A stretch of DNA of 64,000 bases from Parashewanella curva (GTDB taxonomy: Bacteria; Pseudomonadota; Gammaproteobacteria; Enterobacterales; Shewanellaceae). The notes under the pieces were generated by a model. It made no database searches. It saw nothing but the letters and a program-made list of their open reading frames with translations, and was not told the origin of the DNA. Below are positions 1 to 10,802 of the stretch, piece by piece. Where the stretch lies: assembly GCF_003675895.1 (NCBI RefSeq), contig NZ_ML014768.1:1-64000 (forward strand), given 5' to 3'. The position numbers were made by a program, and so were the translations under genes. Every line of letters begins with the position of its first letter. The stretch's first letter is position 1.

Positions 1-208
1 GCTCAAGCAACTGATGGTTTTCCGTCAAGACTCGTCCTTCTTTCTACGCCTGATACGCTTGTCACTCTTCATTCTTTTCAGTTCCACTTACGGCTTCACC
101 GATTAGACGGAGCGATGAGTTTCATCAACTAAATTTCATTCTTCGTGTCTTAATTTTGCAAATTTTAAGCAGTAACAAATCAAAAATCCTTTAATCGGGA
201 ACGACCCA
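1..208. other. Intergenic edge, no gene recognised
   Basis: The left edge of the window lies downstream of the giant reverse gene. I see no open frame with a ribosome site, no tRNA fold and no hairpin followed by a T-run that would serve as its terminator. Confidence 0.5.
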
Positions 209-3200
209 CTATGAAGACAAAGAAAAAAATTCTAGCTCACTGTGAGGATAACTCTCTTTAAAAAGAGTCATCCATTCAAGTTTCTGTTGTTCACTTAAAG
301 GCAACCCTTGATTACAAGCATTTATAAATTGCTGCTTATCTAATTCTTTGTTTACAAGTACTTTCGCTAAGAACGCGATACGTACATGCTCATCATATTT
401 AATGGGTTCTGCAATGAATGTTTCAGCAAGCTGAAACCATATGGCATCACGAAAATTAAAGCGACTCATTTCATGTGTCATTTCAAAAAGTCGATCCAGC
501 TTTTTCTTTTGGTTGCTTTCCTGAAATTCAAACTCCCTAGCCAAGTATCTAATAAATCGCTCATTATGCACCTTGTCATCAAAGTCGGCTTTAGGACTAA
601 ACCTATGAGCTTGTGAACAAGAAAAATTTAAAATTTCACTAAATGAATATTCGATATCGTCCCAACATACTTCCATTCCATCTTTTAATATCAATGGATT
701 AGCGCGCAGAAATGATGTCCATGTAGACTCAGCGTTAACATTGTCAGCAAAAGCCCTCATCAAGAGTAAGTCATTTACATTTGCATTGAGATGTAGAGAG
801 TATCCAGAAAAAGACCTTTTAAGCATACTGACTAATACTTTAGGCACCTGATAAGATCGGTTGACTCTTAATTCATGCATGATCGACGATACCAGTGCGC
901 TATCTTTTATTACTGAAGGCCTTATCTCAAGCCCCCCAACTCTTTCTAACGCTTCTATTGTGTCGATGGTTAATCTAGCTTCTTCTAAACTTCCATTATC
1001 ATTGCCGCTCTTTATAACGCCTTCAACATTTAGAGGGTCAAACGGAGCTCCTAACTTAAAAACGGATGATGGTACTGCTATGCCTTTATTGAATTTAGAT
1101 ATTATTAATGAAAGCAGCCAATATAGTGAATAGTAATATTCTTCAGAGTATTCATTTTCTATTCTATCAAATCTTGATTGACAGATTGCTTCATATTCAA
1201 ACCCAACATTTCCCCCAATTTGATTCTTAGAAAATACGCAATCAATAAATTGAATATGTTTCATGCCACAGGGGTTAAATATACATTGTTCAAACCTGCA
1301 GTTAGTGATGGAAACTACTTGGGTTATTTTTTGTTCCGCGTTGGATTTTGTTGAAAAGAAAGTACACCTATGAAACCTGCACCCGACTGCAGCTCCCAAG
1401 GCTAAGAATTCATAAGAGACACTACATGAGGAAAAAGAGATATTACTAAGGGAAGACACATGACTTAGGTTATCTAAGCGTACTGATTTGACTTCAAAAT
1501 TTGTGCTATTACTTTGCTTTGGGTTATTAAATATTGCTCGGCTTTCGTTACCGTCATACCAAACCGATAATGATTGCTGTAGTTTTTCCTTTCCCAATAT
1601 AGGATCTAGAGAATTTTCGGTGATGTCTGCTCTAAGCTTTTCACCAATACCTTCAACTTCCATGAAGGGGATGCAAGGCAAGGTAAGCTCATTATTGTTA
1701 TTACTCTGAAGTATTTCCCATGCCTTATCTCTAAACCACATAGCATAATATTCTTCATAAAATGGAGTGTTCTTATTTGTTAGTACATTGTGGAATAATC
1801 TTAAATCTGTTCGTCGCAACAATTCCGGTTTTAATTTTACCCCATAAGAGCCAAGCTCACTTTTTAGTGCAAAATATACTCGCCTCCCATCCTCAGATGT
1901 AGTACATGAAAGCCCTCTATCTTTTACTTCAGAAATCCCGCCTATTCTCAACTTTTCAATAAATGGCAACAAGAACCCACCAGAATGAAAAATATTTTGC
2001 AAAGCCGCTTCAGACAATAGACCGTTGTAATTTAGATCATGAGTCACTATCGATGATGCTGTTTCGACAGGATGTTTATCATCTGGTCGATAAAATACCA
2101 ATTGTCCGTTTACAATTTGGTGATGTGAGCGCCAGCATGGATGCTCTTCCCACTCTAATCGTTTACGAAGAAAATCTTCTTTATCAGTTAATTTACCCTC
2201 CCGTTCCAAAGTAACTTTGAGCTCAGTTTGCAAACCGTAACAACCTAAAAGTGAGTCCACATATTGATTTTGTATGTCATTATATTGTGGCCTTTGAATG
2301 TTAACGCCTATTCTGCTTAACTCATCAAGTAAAACCTGCGTATGATGTCGACTCCCTCCTTCAACTCTTAAATGTACGACTCCACTTAACGATGAAAACT
2401 GGTTGGCATCGCCATCTAAAAATTTCCCCTCTATCCTAAAGGTGCTGTTATTTTTTCTATGCAGGCTCACCCAGAATTCATTAGGAACATCAGAACAGAA
2501 GTTATCTTTTTTCTGCATCGCCCGGCCATAGCGATAAGTGCATGTTGGAAAATCATTTTTTTCTGAACGCCCTATTTCATTTACGGTAGATGGAGACAGG
2601 GTGGGTAATTGAAGAAGTAACTTATCATTCACTCTATTTATTATTTGTTCTTCAACAGCAACAGAAGCTTGTTTTCTCAACACTGTTTGTATCGATTCAA
2701 GTAACTTAACGGCTTCAATTATTGTTAATTTATTAGCCCCAGAACACTCTACATAACGCTCATTCTCACAATAAGCTTGCTTTTGTCGCTCACATTTTTG
2801 ATAAAGATCACTCTCAATATTAGAGAGCCTACTTTCGAGCGCGGATTGCTCACACTCAATATCATCGAGCCTACTTTCGAGAGCGGATTGCTCACACACA
2901 ATATCAGTAATTCTCTCAATACCAATAGGCTCCAAAATATCGCTATATTCTCTTTCTGTTTTATTTTCTGAAAGCTGCTTTCGATACTTAAAATAGGCAA
3001 TCAGTTGAAACCATAACTCATTCGTTTGACAAGTTAACCCCAAATTTTCAACAACTAATTCTTGAGCTTCAGGCGTTAATGTAATCCAGCATTCTGTATG
3101 AAGTCGATGGTTTTCATCATAGGTTTGATAAATACGTAAGTCAGCATCGGTAATTTGCTGGTGCTTGGCTGGCATGGCATAACCCATTACCCCGCTGGCT

Positions 3201-5350
3201 TCTATTGCCCCTTGCTCCGCTTCCGTCACTGTAGAAGAACAAGCCTTAGGAAAACGCCGAGCAATATAAGCTCGCCTTTGCTCGATAATCTTCATCAACC
3301 TCACTCGGTCAAACGGCTTATCTGGTCCATAGCATTCCACAAGATAAGCTATTTCGTGTCTTGGGATATCAAGCAGTTCTCTTGTGGCTTGATGAATTTG
3401 TGATTGTGTTAAATCACTAAACCATTGGGTATGTTGAGTTTGCAAAGCTTCCGTTGAAGCTTTACCTAACGGTGTTGCAGCGTTAGAATCTGGTGTTAGA
3501 AAAGCCTCTAATTCATAAACTGTGGCATCAAAAGCATCCACTTTTCGTTCTGTCTTAGTCAGAAAACCGTATTCGCCCGCATGCGCCCAATTGAGTGCCA
3601 TTAACTTGCCTTCTTGGGTTTTGGTTAAATGGCAACCATCAACACCTATGCTGTTATTATTTCCTAATAAGGCAGTCACAACGTAGAACTTAGCCCTTTC
3701 TTCTGGTGAAAACTCTTTTACTTTGGGTGAAGGTTTAGGTTCAATAGTTTCAGTCGCAATAACAAAACCTTCATCAGTGGCAATCAGCTCACTCTCGGGT
3801 ACCGATACTCCCATTAACTTGGCAAGTTTAGTCATTAACATTTGATTACGAGCAGAATCATAATGCAAAACGACTTGATGAGTTACAGCTTGGGATGTAG
3901 AGGCCACACTTGGTAAAGTTGTAGGTAAGGCACCCACTTCTTTTTCAAATAGTTGATATAACTCAGGAGAATGCTGCTTCAGCCAGTTAATCTGAAACCA
4001 AAGACAATTCGGCGCAAATTCAACGTCTTTATGTTTAAACGGTTCAGTGATTAGTATCAGCTTATGTGGCTGCGCCGGTATAGCGACACTGCCTGTATTA
4101 ATAATAGGAATTGGTTTCTGACGCTGCTGTAAGGCAATGACGACATTGACCTGCTGCGTCATTTGATATATTAATTCAGTCCCTTGCTGTGTTCCTCCCA
4201 AATCTTGCACGATGTCTAGTCGGTCAAACTCAAAAGAGCCTCGACAACGCATCACATCAAGACAGTCTGCATCGTGTACCAATTTAGCAAACAATGATTT
4301 TGTTTTATCATTTTTGGCATCTTTATTAATAATCGCATCTTTGCAAACCGCAGCCAGTTGAGAGTCTCGCCCTAACATCAATAAATGTTGCTGGCAGTTT
4401 TCTCCGCTTTGGGCTTCCCATTCAGGCCGATCATCACCATCCCCCTTTCGCCCCGAGTCATGGAGTAATGCTGCTTTCATTAAATAAGGCAATTGTTCAC
4501 TTGGAAAAGCCAAGGCTTCTTTGTCACGCAATTGCTTCCGAATCGAAAGTAAAACAACTACCCACAGCGCCACACGCGTTGCGTGCATAGCGCCATGGAA
4601 ATCTCGTGCAATCTTATCTTTCGGAACACGTACACCAGAATAATCCGTCAATAAGTAACGTTCAGTAACAGCCTGACACTCTTCAAAAAAGCGTTCACTT
4701 AAAGGGCTAGTATTCTCCCCCCCAGCTTCATTTTTACTTATTTTTGTTACTGGTGAGCGTGAAGTTGCAGCATACCCTCTAACACTATGGGTTCGTTTCG
4801 GTGGATTATCTTGTTTAAGTGTTTTTGAGTGAAAAAATGCTGAATGTCGAAGTCGTTTTCGCACATCATTCTTAACTCTAAGAGGACCTAAACTAGAATG
4901 TTCACGCAGCCCGCTTCGCTCCATATTACTTAATGACACTAATTCTGAAATCAGTTCTTGATCTCTAACTGTTGGTAAGGCATTTACAAAATCATCTTTT
5001 ATTGGAAATTCTTGCTCATCGTGACAAAATGTTATAGCTATCTTTTTACCACCATATGACAGGGTCTCATCACTCATAATGTCTGTCATTTTAACCTTAA
5101 ACTTAGGCCTATCGGCAGGGGACACTCCCCAAAAAACACGTCGAAAATGCAATACTATACCTTCAATGCTTTCAGCCTGATTAAGCTTGAGTAAGCTATC
5201 TCTAAGTTTTGATTTGTCATTGCACGTCACGTGTTGGCATACCTGCGTGATCTCATCCAAATCATGGTCGGAAAGAATTGAAATATTAGTGAGTAATGAA
5301 GGAAGGCTAAACAAAGAAATACCATTAATCTGGTTTAGAGTAATTTGCAT
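209..5350 (-). CDS. Giant effector-like protein with SidE-like/HD phosphodiesterase segment (1713 aa)
   Basis: A single uninterrupted frame encodes 1713 residues with no signal peptide. Seen: an HD-type metal site at about residues 251-362 (FHGAMH near 251, LHDSGRKGDGDD near 296, HDADC near 358). This spacing and wording recall the phosphodiesterase domain of the Legionella SidE family. Residues about 488-600 (GVSVPESELI, LLGNNNSIGVDG, LNWAHAGEYGF) look like a HipA/PI-kinase-type fold in which the usual metal-binding Asp is Asn, so possibly inactive. Around 815-870 there is a coiled coil with a duplicated 14-residue unit, and around 1290-1400 pentapeptide-like cysteine/phenylalanine-rich repeats. 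The gene stands alone beside carB. Function is inferred: a cytoplasmic or translocated multidomain protein. The SidE assignment is from memory of motifs; a generic HD hydrolase is the alternative. Confidence 0.6.
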   Translation of the reverse strand: MQITLNQINGISLFSLPSLLTNISILSDHDLDEITQVCQHVTCNDKSKLRDSLLKLNQAESIEGIVLHFRRVFWGVSPADRPKFKVKMTDIMSDETLSYGGKKIAITFCHDEQEFPIKDDFVNALPTVRDQELISELVSLSNMERSGLREHSSLGPLRVKNDVRKRLRHSAFFHSKTLKQDNPPKRTHSVRGYAATSRSPVTKISKNEAGGENTSPLSERFFEECQAVTERYLLTDYSGVRVPKDKIARDFHGAMHATRVALWVVVLLSIRKQLRDKEALAFPSEQLPYLMKAALLHDSGRKGDGDDRPEWEAQSGENCQQHLLMLGRDSQLAAVCKDAIINKDAKNDKTKSLFAKLVHDADCLDVMRCRGSFEFDRLDIVQDLGGTQQGTELIYQMTQQVNVVIALQQRQKPIPIINTGSVAIPAQPHKLILITEPFKHKDVEFAPNCLWFQINWLKQHSPELYQLFEKEVGALPTTLPSVASTSQAVTHQVVLHYDSARNQMLMTKLAKLMGVSVPESELIATDEGFVIATETIEPKPSPKVKEFSPEERAKFYVVTALLGNNNSIGVDGCHLTKTQEGKLMALNWAHAGEYGFLTKTERKVDAFDATVYELEAFLTPDSNAATPLGKASTEALQTQHTQWFSDLTQSQIHQATRELLDIPRHEIAYLVECYGPDKPFDRVRLMKIIEQRRAYIARRFPKACSSTVTEAEQGAIEASGVMGYAMPAKHQQITDADLRIYQTYDENHRLHTECWITLTPEAQELVVENLGLTCQTNELWFQLIAYFKYRKQLSENKTEREYSDILEPIGIERITDIVCEQSALESRLDDIECEQSALESRLSNIESDLYQKCERQKQAYCENERYVECSGANKLTIIEAVKLLESIQTVLRKQASVAVEEQIINRVNDKLLLQLPTLSPSTVNEIGRSEKNDFPTCTYRYGRAMQKKDNFCSDVPNEFWVSLHRKNNSTFRIEGKFLDGDANQFSSLSGVVHLRVEGGSRHHTQVLLDELSRIGVNIQRPQYNDIQNQYVDSLLGCYGLQTELKVTLEREGKLTDKEDFLRKRLEWEEHPCWRSHHQIVNGQLVFYRPDDKHPVETASSIVTHDLNYNGLLSEAALQNIFHSGGFLLPFIEKLRIGGISEVKDRGLSCTTSEDGRRVYFALKSELGSYGVKLKPELLRRTDLRLFHNVLTNKNTPFYEEYYAMWFRDKAWEILQSNNNNELTLPCIPFMEVEGIGEKLRADITENSLDPILGKEKLQQSLSVWYDGNESRAIFNNPKQSNSTNFEVKSVRLDNLSHVSSLSNISFSSCSVSYEFLALGAAVGCRFHRCTFFSTKSNAEQKITQVVSITNCRFEQCIFNPCGMKHIQFIDCVFSKNQIGGNVGFEYEAICQSRFDRIENEYSEEYYYSLYWLLSLIISKFNKGIAVPSSVFKLGAPFDPLNVEGVIKSGNDNGSLEEARLTIDTIEALERVGGLEIRPSVIKDSALVSSIMHELRVNRSYQVPKVLVSMLKRSFSGYSLHLNANVNDLLLMRAFADNVNAESTWTSFLRANPLILKDGMEVCWDDIEYSFSEILNFSCSQAHRFSPKADFDDKVHNERFIRYLAREFEFQESNQKKKLDRLFEMTHEMSRFNFRDAIWFQLAETFIAEPIKYDEHVRIAFLAKVLVNKELDKQQFINACNQGLPLSEQQKLEWMTLFKESYPHSELEFFSLSS
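2825..2908 (-). repeat. Two tandem 42-bp units inside the giant gene
   Basis: Two adjacent 42-bp units (2825-2866 and 2867-2908) differ at only a few bases. Each encodes 14 residues containing CEQSALESRL, i.e. two heptads of the coiled coil. Whole-heptad duplication keeps both the frame and the coil register. Confidence 0.85.
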
Positions 5351-5414
5351 TTTATTTTATACGGTGTAATTGCCTCCAATTAATCATTGTTAATTTTCTC
5401 TCTTATAAAAAAAC

Positions 5415-5442
5415 AAAAAAGCCGCATTTTTGCGACTTTTTT
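5415..5442 (-). terminator. carAB operon terminator
   Basis: A stem made of AAAAGCCGC (5417-5425) and GCGACTTTT (5432-5440), with a T-run on the reverse strand, lies about 25 bp past the carB stop. A-runs and T-runs on both sides mean it could also act on forward transcripts. Confidence 0.75.
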
Positions 5443-5465
5443 AACATTTGTTAGGTTTTTCTAAT

Positions 5466-8400
5466 TTAGATATTTTTGTGAATTTCTTGTACCGAACGAA
5501 CCGTCTCGCGCTCATTAACTGCATGTGAAATACATGCTGCAAACGCGGCATTCAGAGTTGTGGTGTAGTTCACTTTATGGCGAAGTGCTGCACGGCGTAA
5601 CTGACGAGAATCTTCAATCGCTTGACGACCTTCTGTGGTGTTTACCATGTAGCTGTACTCACCATTCTTAATACGGTCAAGAATGTGCGGACGACCTTCA
5701 TGTACTTTGTTCACTAGGCGAGGGTTAATACCAGCTTCACCCAGTACTACGGCTGTTCCGTGAGTCGCATCTAGCTCGTACCCCAGTTTAATAAGCTGAG
5801 CTGCAAGCTCAACGACACGCTCTTTATCACTGTTACGAACAGACAGCAGCGCACGACCAGACTTAGGGACATCAGACGTCGCCCCTAAACAGGCTTTTGC
5901 ATAAGCTTCAGCAAAGGTTTCGCCCGTCCCCATCACTTCACCGGTTGAGCGCATCTCTGGCCCTAGCAGCGGGTCAACACCTGGGAACTTGTTAAATGGC
6001 AGCACGACTTCTTTCACCGAGTACATGCTTGGGATCACTTCCTTAGTAAAACCTTGCGATTCTAAAGATTGACCAGCCATCACTCGTGCAGCGATTTTCG
6101 CTAACGGAACACCCGTTGCTTTAGACACAAACGGCACAGTACGAGCAGCACGCGGGTTAACTTCAATCATGTAGATTTCGTTATCTTTAACCGCAAACTG
6201 TACGTTCATAAGACCCACTACGCCTAGTTCCAATGCAAGTTTACGAACATACTCGCGCATTTGCGCTTGGATTTCTTGACTCAAGCTGTACGGCGGTAAT
6301 GAACAACCTGAGTCACCAGAGTGAACACCTGCTTGTTCGATGTGCTCCATTATAGCGCCAACAACCACATCTTTACCGTCTGATACAGCGTCGATATCCA
6401 CTTCAATCGCGTTATCTAAGAAGTAATCTAACAGTACTGGCGAGTCATTGGATACACGCACCGCTTCGTTAAAATAACGAAGTAAATCGTCTTGGTCGTA
6501 TACGATTTCCATTGCACGACCACCCAAAACATAAGATGGACGAACCACTAGCGGATAACCGATACGCTCAGCGGCATGAACTGCGGCTTCAACTGTGGTT
6601 ACCGTGTCATTTTCAGGCTGCTTAAGACCTAGATTTTTAATGGTTTCTTGGAAACGCTCACGGTCTTCAGCGCGGTCAATCGCATCAGGGCTAGTACCAA
6701 TGATGGGTACGCCTGCTTCTTCTAACGCTTTCGCCAATTTAAGTGGCGTTTGGCCACCGTACTGAACAATCACCCCTTTTGGATTTTCAACACGCACGAT
6801 TTCCAATACGTCTTCCAGCGTTACTGGCTCGAAGTACAAACGATCAGATGTGTCATAGTCCGTTGATACGGTTTCAGGGTTACAGTTCACCATAATGGTT
6901 TCGTAACCGTCTTCGCGCATGGCAAGTGCTGCATGAACACAGCAGTAATCGAACTCGATACCTTGACCAATACGGTTCGGACCACCACCTAATACCATGA
7001 TCTTTTCACGATCAGATGGATTCGCTTCACACTCTTCTTCATAGGTTGAGTACATGTAAGCGGTATCAGTTGCAAACTCAGCCGCACAAGTATCAACACG
7101 TTTGTAAACTGGCAGTACACCTAAACGATTACGTAGCACGCGAATATCGTTATCAGAAACTCTTAGCAACTCAGCAATGCGCGCATCAGCAAAACCTTTA
7201 CGCTTTAATTTACGCAAGAAGGTTTCATCCAGCTCAGTCACTGACATGTCTTGAAGTTCAGATTCAAGCTTGATCAGTTCTTCAATTTGCACCAAGAACC
7301 AGTGGTCAATACCTGTAAGTTTATAGATAGCATCAACTGATAAACCAATACGGAACGCATCAGCCACATACCAGATACGCTCAGCGCCCGGCTCTTGCAA
7401 TTCGTGACGAATTTTAGAAATGGCGTTTTTATCATCTAAATCAATAATTGGATCGAAGCCATTTTTACCCACTTCTAACCCACGTAGCGCTTTTTGCATC
7501 GACTCTTGCAGCGTACGACCAATCGCCATCACTTCACCGACAGACTTCATCTGAGTTGTAAGGCGGTCATTCGCTCCAGCAAATTTTTCAAAGTTGAAAC
7601 GAGGGATCTTAGTCACAACGTAATCAATTGATGGCTCAAATGACGCTGGTGTGCGACCACCGGTAATGTCGTTTGAAAGCTCATCTAACGTAAAGCCTAC
7701 GGCTAACTTAGCGGCGATTTTAGCAATCGGGAAACCTGTGGCTTTAGAGGCTAGCGCTGATGAACGAGATACACGAGGGTTCATCTCGATGATCACCATA
7801 CGACCGTCTTTCGGATTGATACCAAACTGTACGTTTGAACCGCCGGTTTCAACGCCAATTTCACGAAGTACTGCAAGTGATGCATTACGCATCAATTGGT
7901 ATTCTTTATCCGTCAGCGTTTGAGCTGGTGCAACCGTGATAGAATCACCCGTGTGAACCCCCATTGGATCGAAGTTTTCAATCGCACAAACGATAATACA
8001 GTTATCGTTGCGGTCACGAACCACTTCCATTTCGTACTCTTTCCAGCCGATGAGTGATTCATCGATCAGTAGTTCATTGGTTGGTGACAGTTCGAAACCT
8101 TTTGAGCAGATCTCTTCAAATTCTTCACGGTTATAAGCAATACCGCCACCCGTGCCGCCCATAGTAAATGAAGGACGGATGATACAAGGAAAGCCCACTT
8201 GCTCAAGCACTTGATAGGCTTCATCCATGGTATGAGCGATATCTGCACGAGGACATTCTAAACCAATGCTCTTCATGGCTTTGTCGAAACGGCTGCGATC
8301 TTCTGCCTTATCGATCGCATCAGCGGTAGCGCCGATCATTTCAACGTTAAATTCTTCAAGTACGCCCTTTGCTTCTAACTCAAGCGCACAGTTCAGAGCC

Positions 8401-8681
8401 GTTTGACCACCCATGGTTGGTAAAACGGCATCAGGTCTTTCTTTGGCAATAATATTGCGAACCACTTCCCAGTGGATTGGCTCGATGTACGTCGCATCGG
8501 CCATTTCAGGATCGGTCATAATGGTGGCTGGATTAGAGTTCACCAGAATGACTCGGTAGCCTTCTTCTCGTAATGCTTTACAAGCTTGTGCGCCTGAATA
8601 ATCAAATTCACACGCCTGACCGATGACGATCGGTCCCGCACCCAAAATTAAGATACTTTTTATGTCTGTACGTTTTGGCAT
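5466..8681 (-). CDS. carB: Carbamoyl-phosphate synthase large subunit
   Basis: CarB makes carbamoyl phosphate from ammonia (channelled from CarA), bicarbonate and two ATP, feeding pyrimidine and arginine synthesis. The 1071 residues match the usual length (about 1073). Two ATP-grasp halves are visible: the N-terminal carboxyphosphate half ([10 protein letters not shown] near 175, [18 protein letters not shown] near 300) and the C-terminal carbamoyl-phosphate half ([15 protein letters not shown] near 568, [18 protein letters not shown] near 850). An oligomerisation region lies between them and an allosteric domain covers roughly the last 135 residues. It starts 18 bp after the carA stop, so the two are one operon. 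Nothing unusual. Confidence 0.99.
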   Translation of the reverse strand: MPKRTDIKSILILGAGPIVIGQACEFDYSGAQACKALREEGYRVILVNSNPATIMTDPEMADATYIEPIHWEVVRNIIAKERPDAVLPTMGGQTALNCALELEAKGVLEEFNVEMIGATADAIDKAEDRSRFDKAMKSIGLECPRADIAHTMDEAYQVLEQVGFPCIIRPSFTMGGTGGGIAYNREEFEEICSKGFELSPTNELLIDESLIGWKEYEMEVVRDRNDNCIIVCAIENFDPMGVHTGDSITVAPAQTLTDKEYQLMRNASLAVLREIGVETGGSNVQFGINPKDGRMVIIEMNPRVSRSSALASKATGFPIAKIAAKLAVGFTLDELSNDITGGRTPASFEPSIDYVVTKIPRFNFEKFAGANDRLTTQMKSVGEVMAIGRTLQESMQKALRGLEVGKNGFDPIIDLDDKNAISKIRHELQEPGAERIWYVADAFRIGLSVDAIYKLTGIDHWFLVQIEELIKLESELQDMSVTELDETFLRKLKRKGFADARIAELLRVSDNDIRVLRNRLGVLPVYKRVDTCAAEFATDTAYMYSTYEEECEANPSDREKIMVLGGGPNRIGQGIEFDYCCVHAALAMREDGYETIMVNCNPETVSTDYDTSDRLYFEPVTLEDVLEIVRVENPKGVIVQYGGQTPLKLAKALEEAGVPIIGTSPDAIDRAEDRERFQETIKNLGLKQPENDTVTTVEAAVHAAERIGYPLVVRPSYVLGGRAMEIVYDQDDLLRYFNEAVRVSNDSPVLLDYFLDNAIEVDIDAVSDGKDVVVGAIMEHIEQAGVHSGDSGCSLPPYSLSQEIQAQMREYVRKLALELGVVGLMNVQFAVKDNEIYMIEVNPRAARTVPFVSKATGVPLAKIAARVMAGQSLESQGFTKEVIPSMYSVKEVVLPFNKFPGVDPLLGPEMRSTGEVMGTGETFAEAYAKACLGATSDVPKSGRALLSVRNSDKERVVELAAQLIKLGYELDATHGTAVVLGEAGINPRLVNKVHEGRPHILDRIKNGEYSYMVNTTEGRQAIEDSRQLRRAALRHKVNYTTTLNAAFAACISHAVNERETVRSVQEIHKNI

Positions 8682-8699
8682 TTCTCGGCTACCCCAGAG

Positions 8700-9842
8700 T
8701 TACAGCTTTTGTTGAAGGTGGTTTTCAATCAGTTCGATAAAGTGATCGAACAAAGGTGCGCAATCATGCGGTCCTGGACTGGCTTCAGGGTGACCTTGGA
8801 AGCTAAATGCAGGTTTATCCGTTAAGTGAATGCCTTGCAGTGAACCATCAAATAATGATTTGTGAGTCACTTTAATATTGCTTGGCAAACTGGCTTCATC
8901 AGCAGCAAACCCGTGGTTTTGACTGGTGATCATTACTGTGCCTTTCTCGGTATCACCCACTGGATGGTTAGCACCGTGATGGCCAAACTTCATTTTTGAA
9001 GTTTTCGCGCCAGAGGCTAACGCCAATAATTGATGGCCTAAGCAAATTCCGAATACTGGGATTTCGGTTTTTAAGATTTCTTGAATCGCTTCAATGGCGT
9101 AATCGCATGGCTCAGGATCGCCCGGACCATTTGATAGGAACACACCATCAGGATTCATGGCTAATACTTCACTGGCCGGTGTTTTTGCAGGTACAACGGT
9201 TACATCACAGCCACGATCAACCAACATTCTCAAAATGTTGCGCTTTACACCGTAGTCGTAGGCAACGACTTTATATTTGAGATCTGATTCAGGGGTATCA
9301 CTTGGTAATCCTCCCACCAAGCGCCAACTTCCACTGCGCCATTGATAAGTTGAATCAGTAGTTACTTCTTTGGCTAAATCCATGCCTTTTAACCCTGGGA
9401 ACGCTTTCGCTTCCGCTAGAGCTTTTTCACTATCATCACCCACTAGAATACAACCTGCTTGTGAACCTTTTTTTCGAAGAATACGAGTTAGCTTGCGCGT
9501 ATCAATATCGGCTATGCCTACGACGTTATTGCTTTTAAGGTAATCACTGAGAGATTGTTGGTTACGGAAGTTACTGGCTACAAGAGGAAGGTCACGAATG
9601 ATTAGGCCAGTGGCGTGAATGCTATCGGATTCTGTATCTTCTGAATTAGTGCCGGTATTTCCAATGTGGGGGTAAGTAAGAGTGACGATTTGACGAGAAT
9701 AAGAGGGGTCAGTTAATATTTCTTGGTATCCTGTCATCGAAGTATTAAAAACAACTTCTCCGACGGCTGAACCAGTGGCACCAATTGCGGTACCTTTAAA
9801 AACCGTCCCATCTTCGAGTACGAGTAAGGCAGACTGTGTCAA
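8700..9842 (-). CDS. carA: Carbamoyl-phosphate synthase small (glutaminase) subunit, TTG start
   Basis: CarA hydrolyses glutamine and passes ammonia to CarB. The class I amidotransferase domain shows the catalytic cysteine in [10 protein letters not shown] and the His/Glu pair in [10 protein letters not shown]. No ATG exists near the N terminus. A longer frame opens at a TTG at 9863, but GGAGG at 9852-9848 lies inside it and is 5 bases before a TTG at 9842. Starting there gives [13 protein letters not shown], which aligns directly with E. coli [13 protein letters not shown], and 380 residues (E. coli 382). UUG initiation is known for E. coli carA, so this looks conserved. A GTG at 9845 is only 2 bases from the Shine-Dalgarno and less likely. 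Confidence 0.97.
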   Translation of the reverse strand: MTQSALLVLEDGTVFKGTAIGATGSAVGEVVFNTSMTGYQEILTDPSYSRQIVTLTYPHIGNTGTNSEDTESDSIHATGLIIRDLPLVASNFRNQQSLSDYLKSNNVVGIADIDTRKLTRILRKKGSQAGCILVGDDSEKALAEAKAFPGLKGMDLAKEVTTDSTYQWRSGSWRLVGGLPSDTPESDLKYKVVAYDYGVKRNILRMLVDRGCDVTVVPAKTPASEVLAMNPDGVFLSNGPGDPEPCDYAIEAIQEILKTEIPVFGICLGHQLLALASGAKTSKMKFGHHGANHPVGDTEKGTVMITSQNHGFAADEASLPSNIKVTHKSLFDGSLQGIHLTDKPAFSFQGHPEASPGPHDCAPLFDHFIELIENHLQQKL

Positions 9843-9847
9843 CACGA

Positions 9848-9852
9848 CCTCC
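9848..9852 (-). promoter_or_regulatory. Ribosome binding site deciding the carA TTG start
   Basis: On the reverse strand GGAGG is followed by TCGTG and then TTG. The spacing of 5 supports the inner TTG over the TTG 21 bases upstream, which has no comparable site. Confidence 0.75.
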
Positions 9853-10106
9853 GAAAGAGCCAAGCTATTGAAAGTTATGATTTTTTAATTATCAACTCCT
9901 TGCACAAAATTCACATTTCATGAAATTTTGGCAAATTGCGCAGATTTTACATGAGAAACGTGATCTCGTCTACAAAAATGGAATTAAAGGAAAGAACCTT
10001 GAAAAACAACAAAAGCTTTAATTATCATACAGATAAAAGCGAGAAGATATTTTACAAACGCTAGTTTCTTTTTAGAGAACAAAGAGTAACGACCTAGTTT
10101 AAAAAA
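9853..10106. other. carA upstream region
   Basis: About 250 bases hold the promoter and leader of carAB. Half-site-like TGAAT and ATTCA words occur around 9907-9925, but I cannot align a full ArgR or PurR operator with confidence. No gene is seen here. Confidence 0.4.
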
Positions 10107-10547
10107 TTATTCCCGAGCTAACCTTAGCTGTGTTGGAGAACTAAAATAGTTACGACATCTATTACTTCGACATTTATCGTAAACCATCACACAAGTATAT
10201 GCCCCCAACACTCCACCAAGAATGCCCCCTCCAACTCCACCACCACAGCTTAAACATAAGCCAGTTATTGACTGATGGCTTGAGAGAACGGCTAACGTAG
10301 CCGCCGCATCGCTCGGCAAACCAAAACATACCATTCCCGTAGCAGCTGCATAGCCTGTACGCTCATCACATTTAGGTATGAAAAAACGCCCCGCTTTTAC
10401 TACTACTTCATATACACATTTACCGACTCTAAGTTGTCCTTGGCCATTTCCTTGAGCATCAAGCTTTCTAAGTAACAAAGATTGTTCTGTCGAAGTTCGG
10501 AATTCTCGACTGTCCGAACTTACTGAATTTATTGTCCCGCCAGCCAT
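10107..10547 (-). CDS. Small cysteine/glycine-rich membrane protein, paralog 1 of 3
   Basis: 146 residues of unknown function. A hydrophilic N-terminal half is followed by the motif AGRFFIPKC and then a long Gly/Ala/Cys-rich hydrophobic stretch (roughly residues 68-122, including GGGVGGGILGGVLGAY) that could form a membrane hairpin, ending in a basic tail. The same plan, with an aromatic/hydrophobic word followed by P-[RK]-C just before the hydrophobic part, occurs in the next two reverse genes. The three are a decayed tandem family. Glycine-zipper hairpins of this type can insert into membranes, but no function can be assigned. No recognisable neighbour partnership exists with carA or mdh. 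Confidence 0.65.
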   Translation of the reverse strand: MAGGTINSVSSDSREFRTSTEQSLLLRKLDAQGNGQGQLRVGKCVYEVVVKAGRFFIPKCDERTGYAAATGMVCFGLPSDAAATLAVLSSHQSITGLCLSCGGGVGGGILGGVLGAYTCVMVYDKCRSNRCRNYFSSPTQLRLARE

Positions 10548-10802
10548 TCTACTACCTTAACTATCGATTAAATGAGAACAGTAATGTTAGTGATTGAAAG
10601 GTAAAAAAACTGCTAAAGATCATTAAACATTGATTAACAAAAGTTTAGTTTTGGAAAGATGAGATAAAATCCTAAACAGAGCTATGAGGCGCGAAACTAA
10701 TCAATTATTTTCGACGATGAATGCAGTTGTAAGCTCAACCTATAAGGTAATGGGTATTTTGAACGGCATCCACGTGACGTAGAGAATCAAACCAAAAAGA
10801 AG

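Noticed and set aside
8996-9280. Forward frame of 94 codons in carA
   Set aside because: Antisense to the conserved glutaminase domain.
9843-9863. CarA start at the outermost TTG
   Set aside because: The Shine-Dalgarno lies inside that extension and the added residues are absent from the family.
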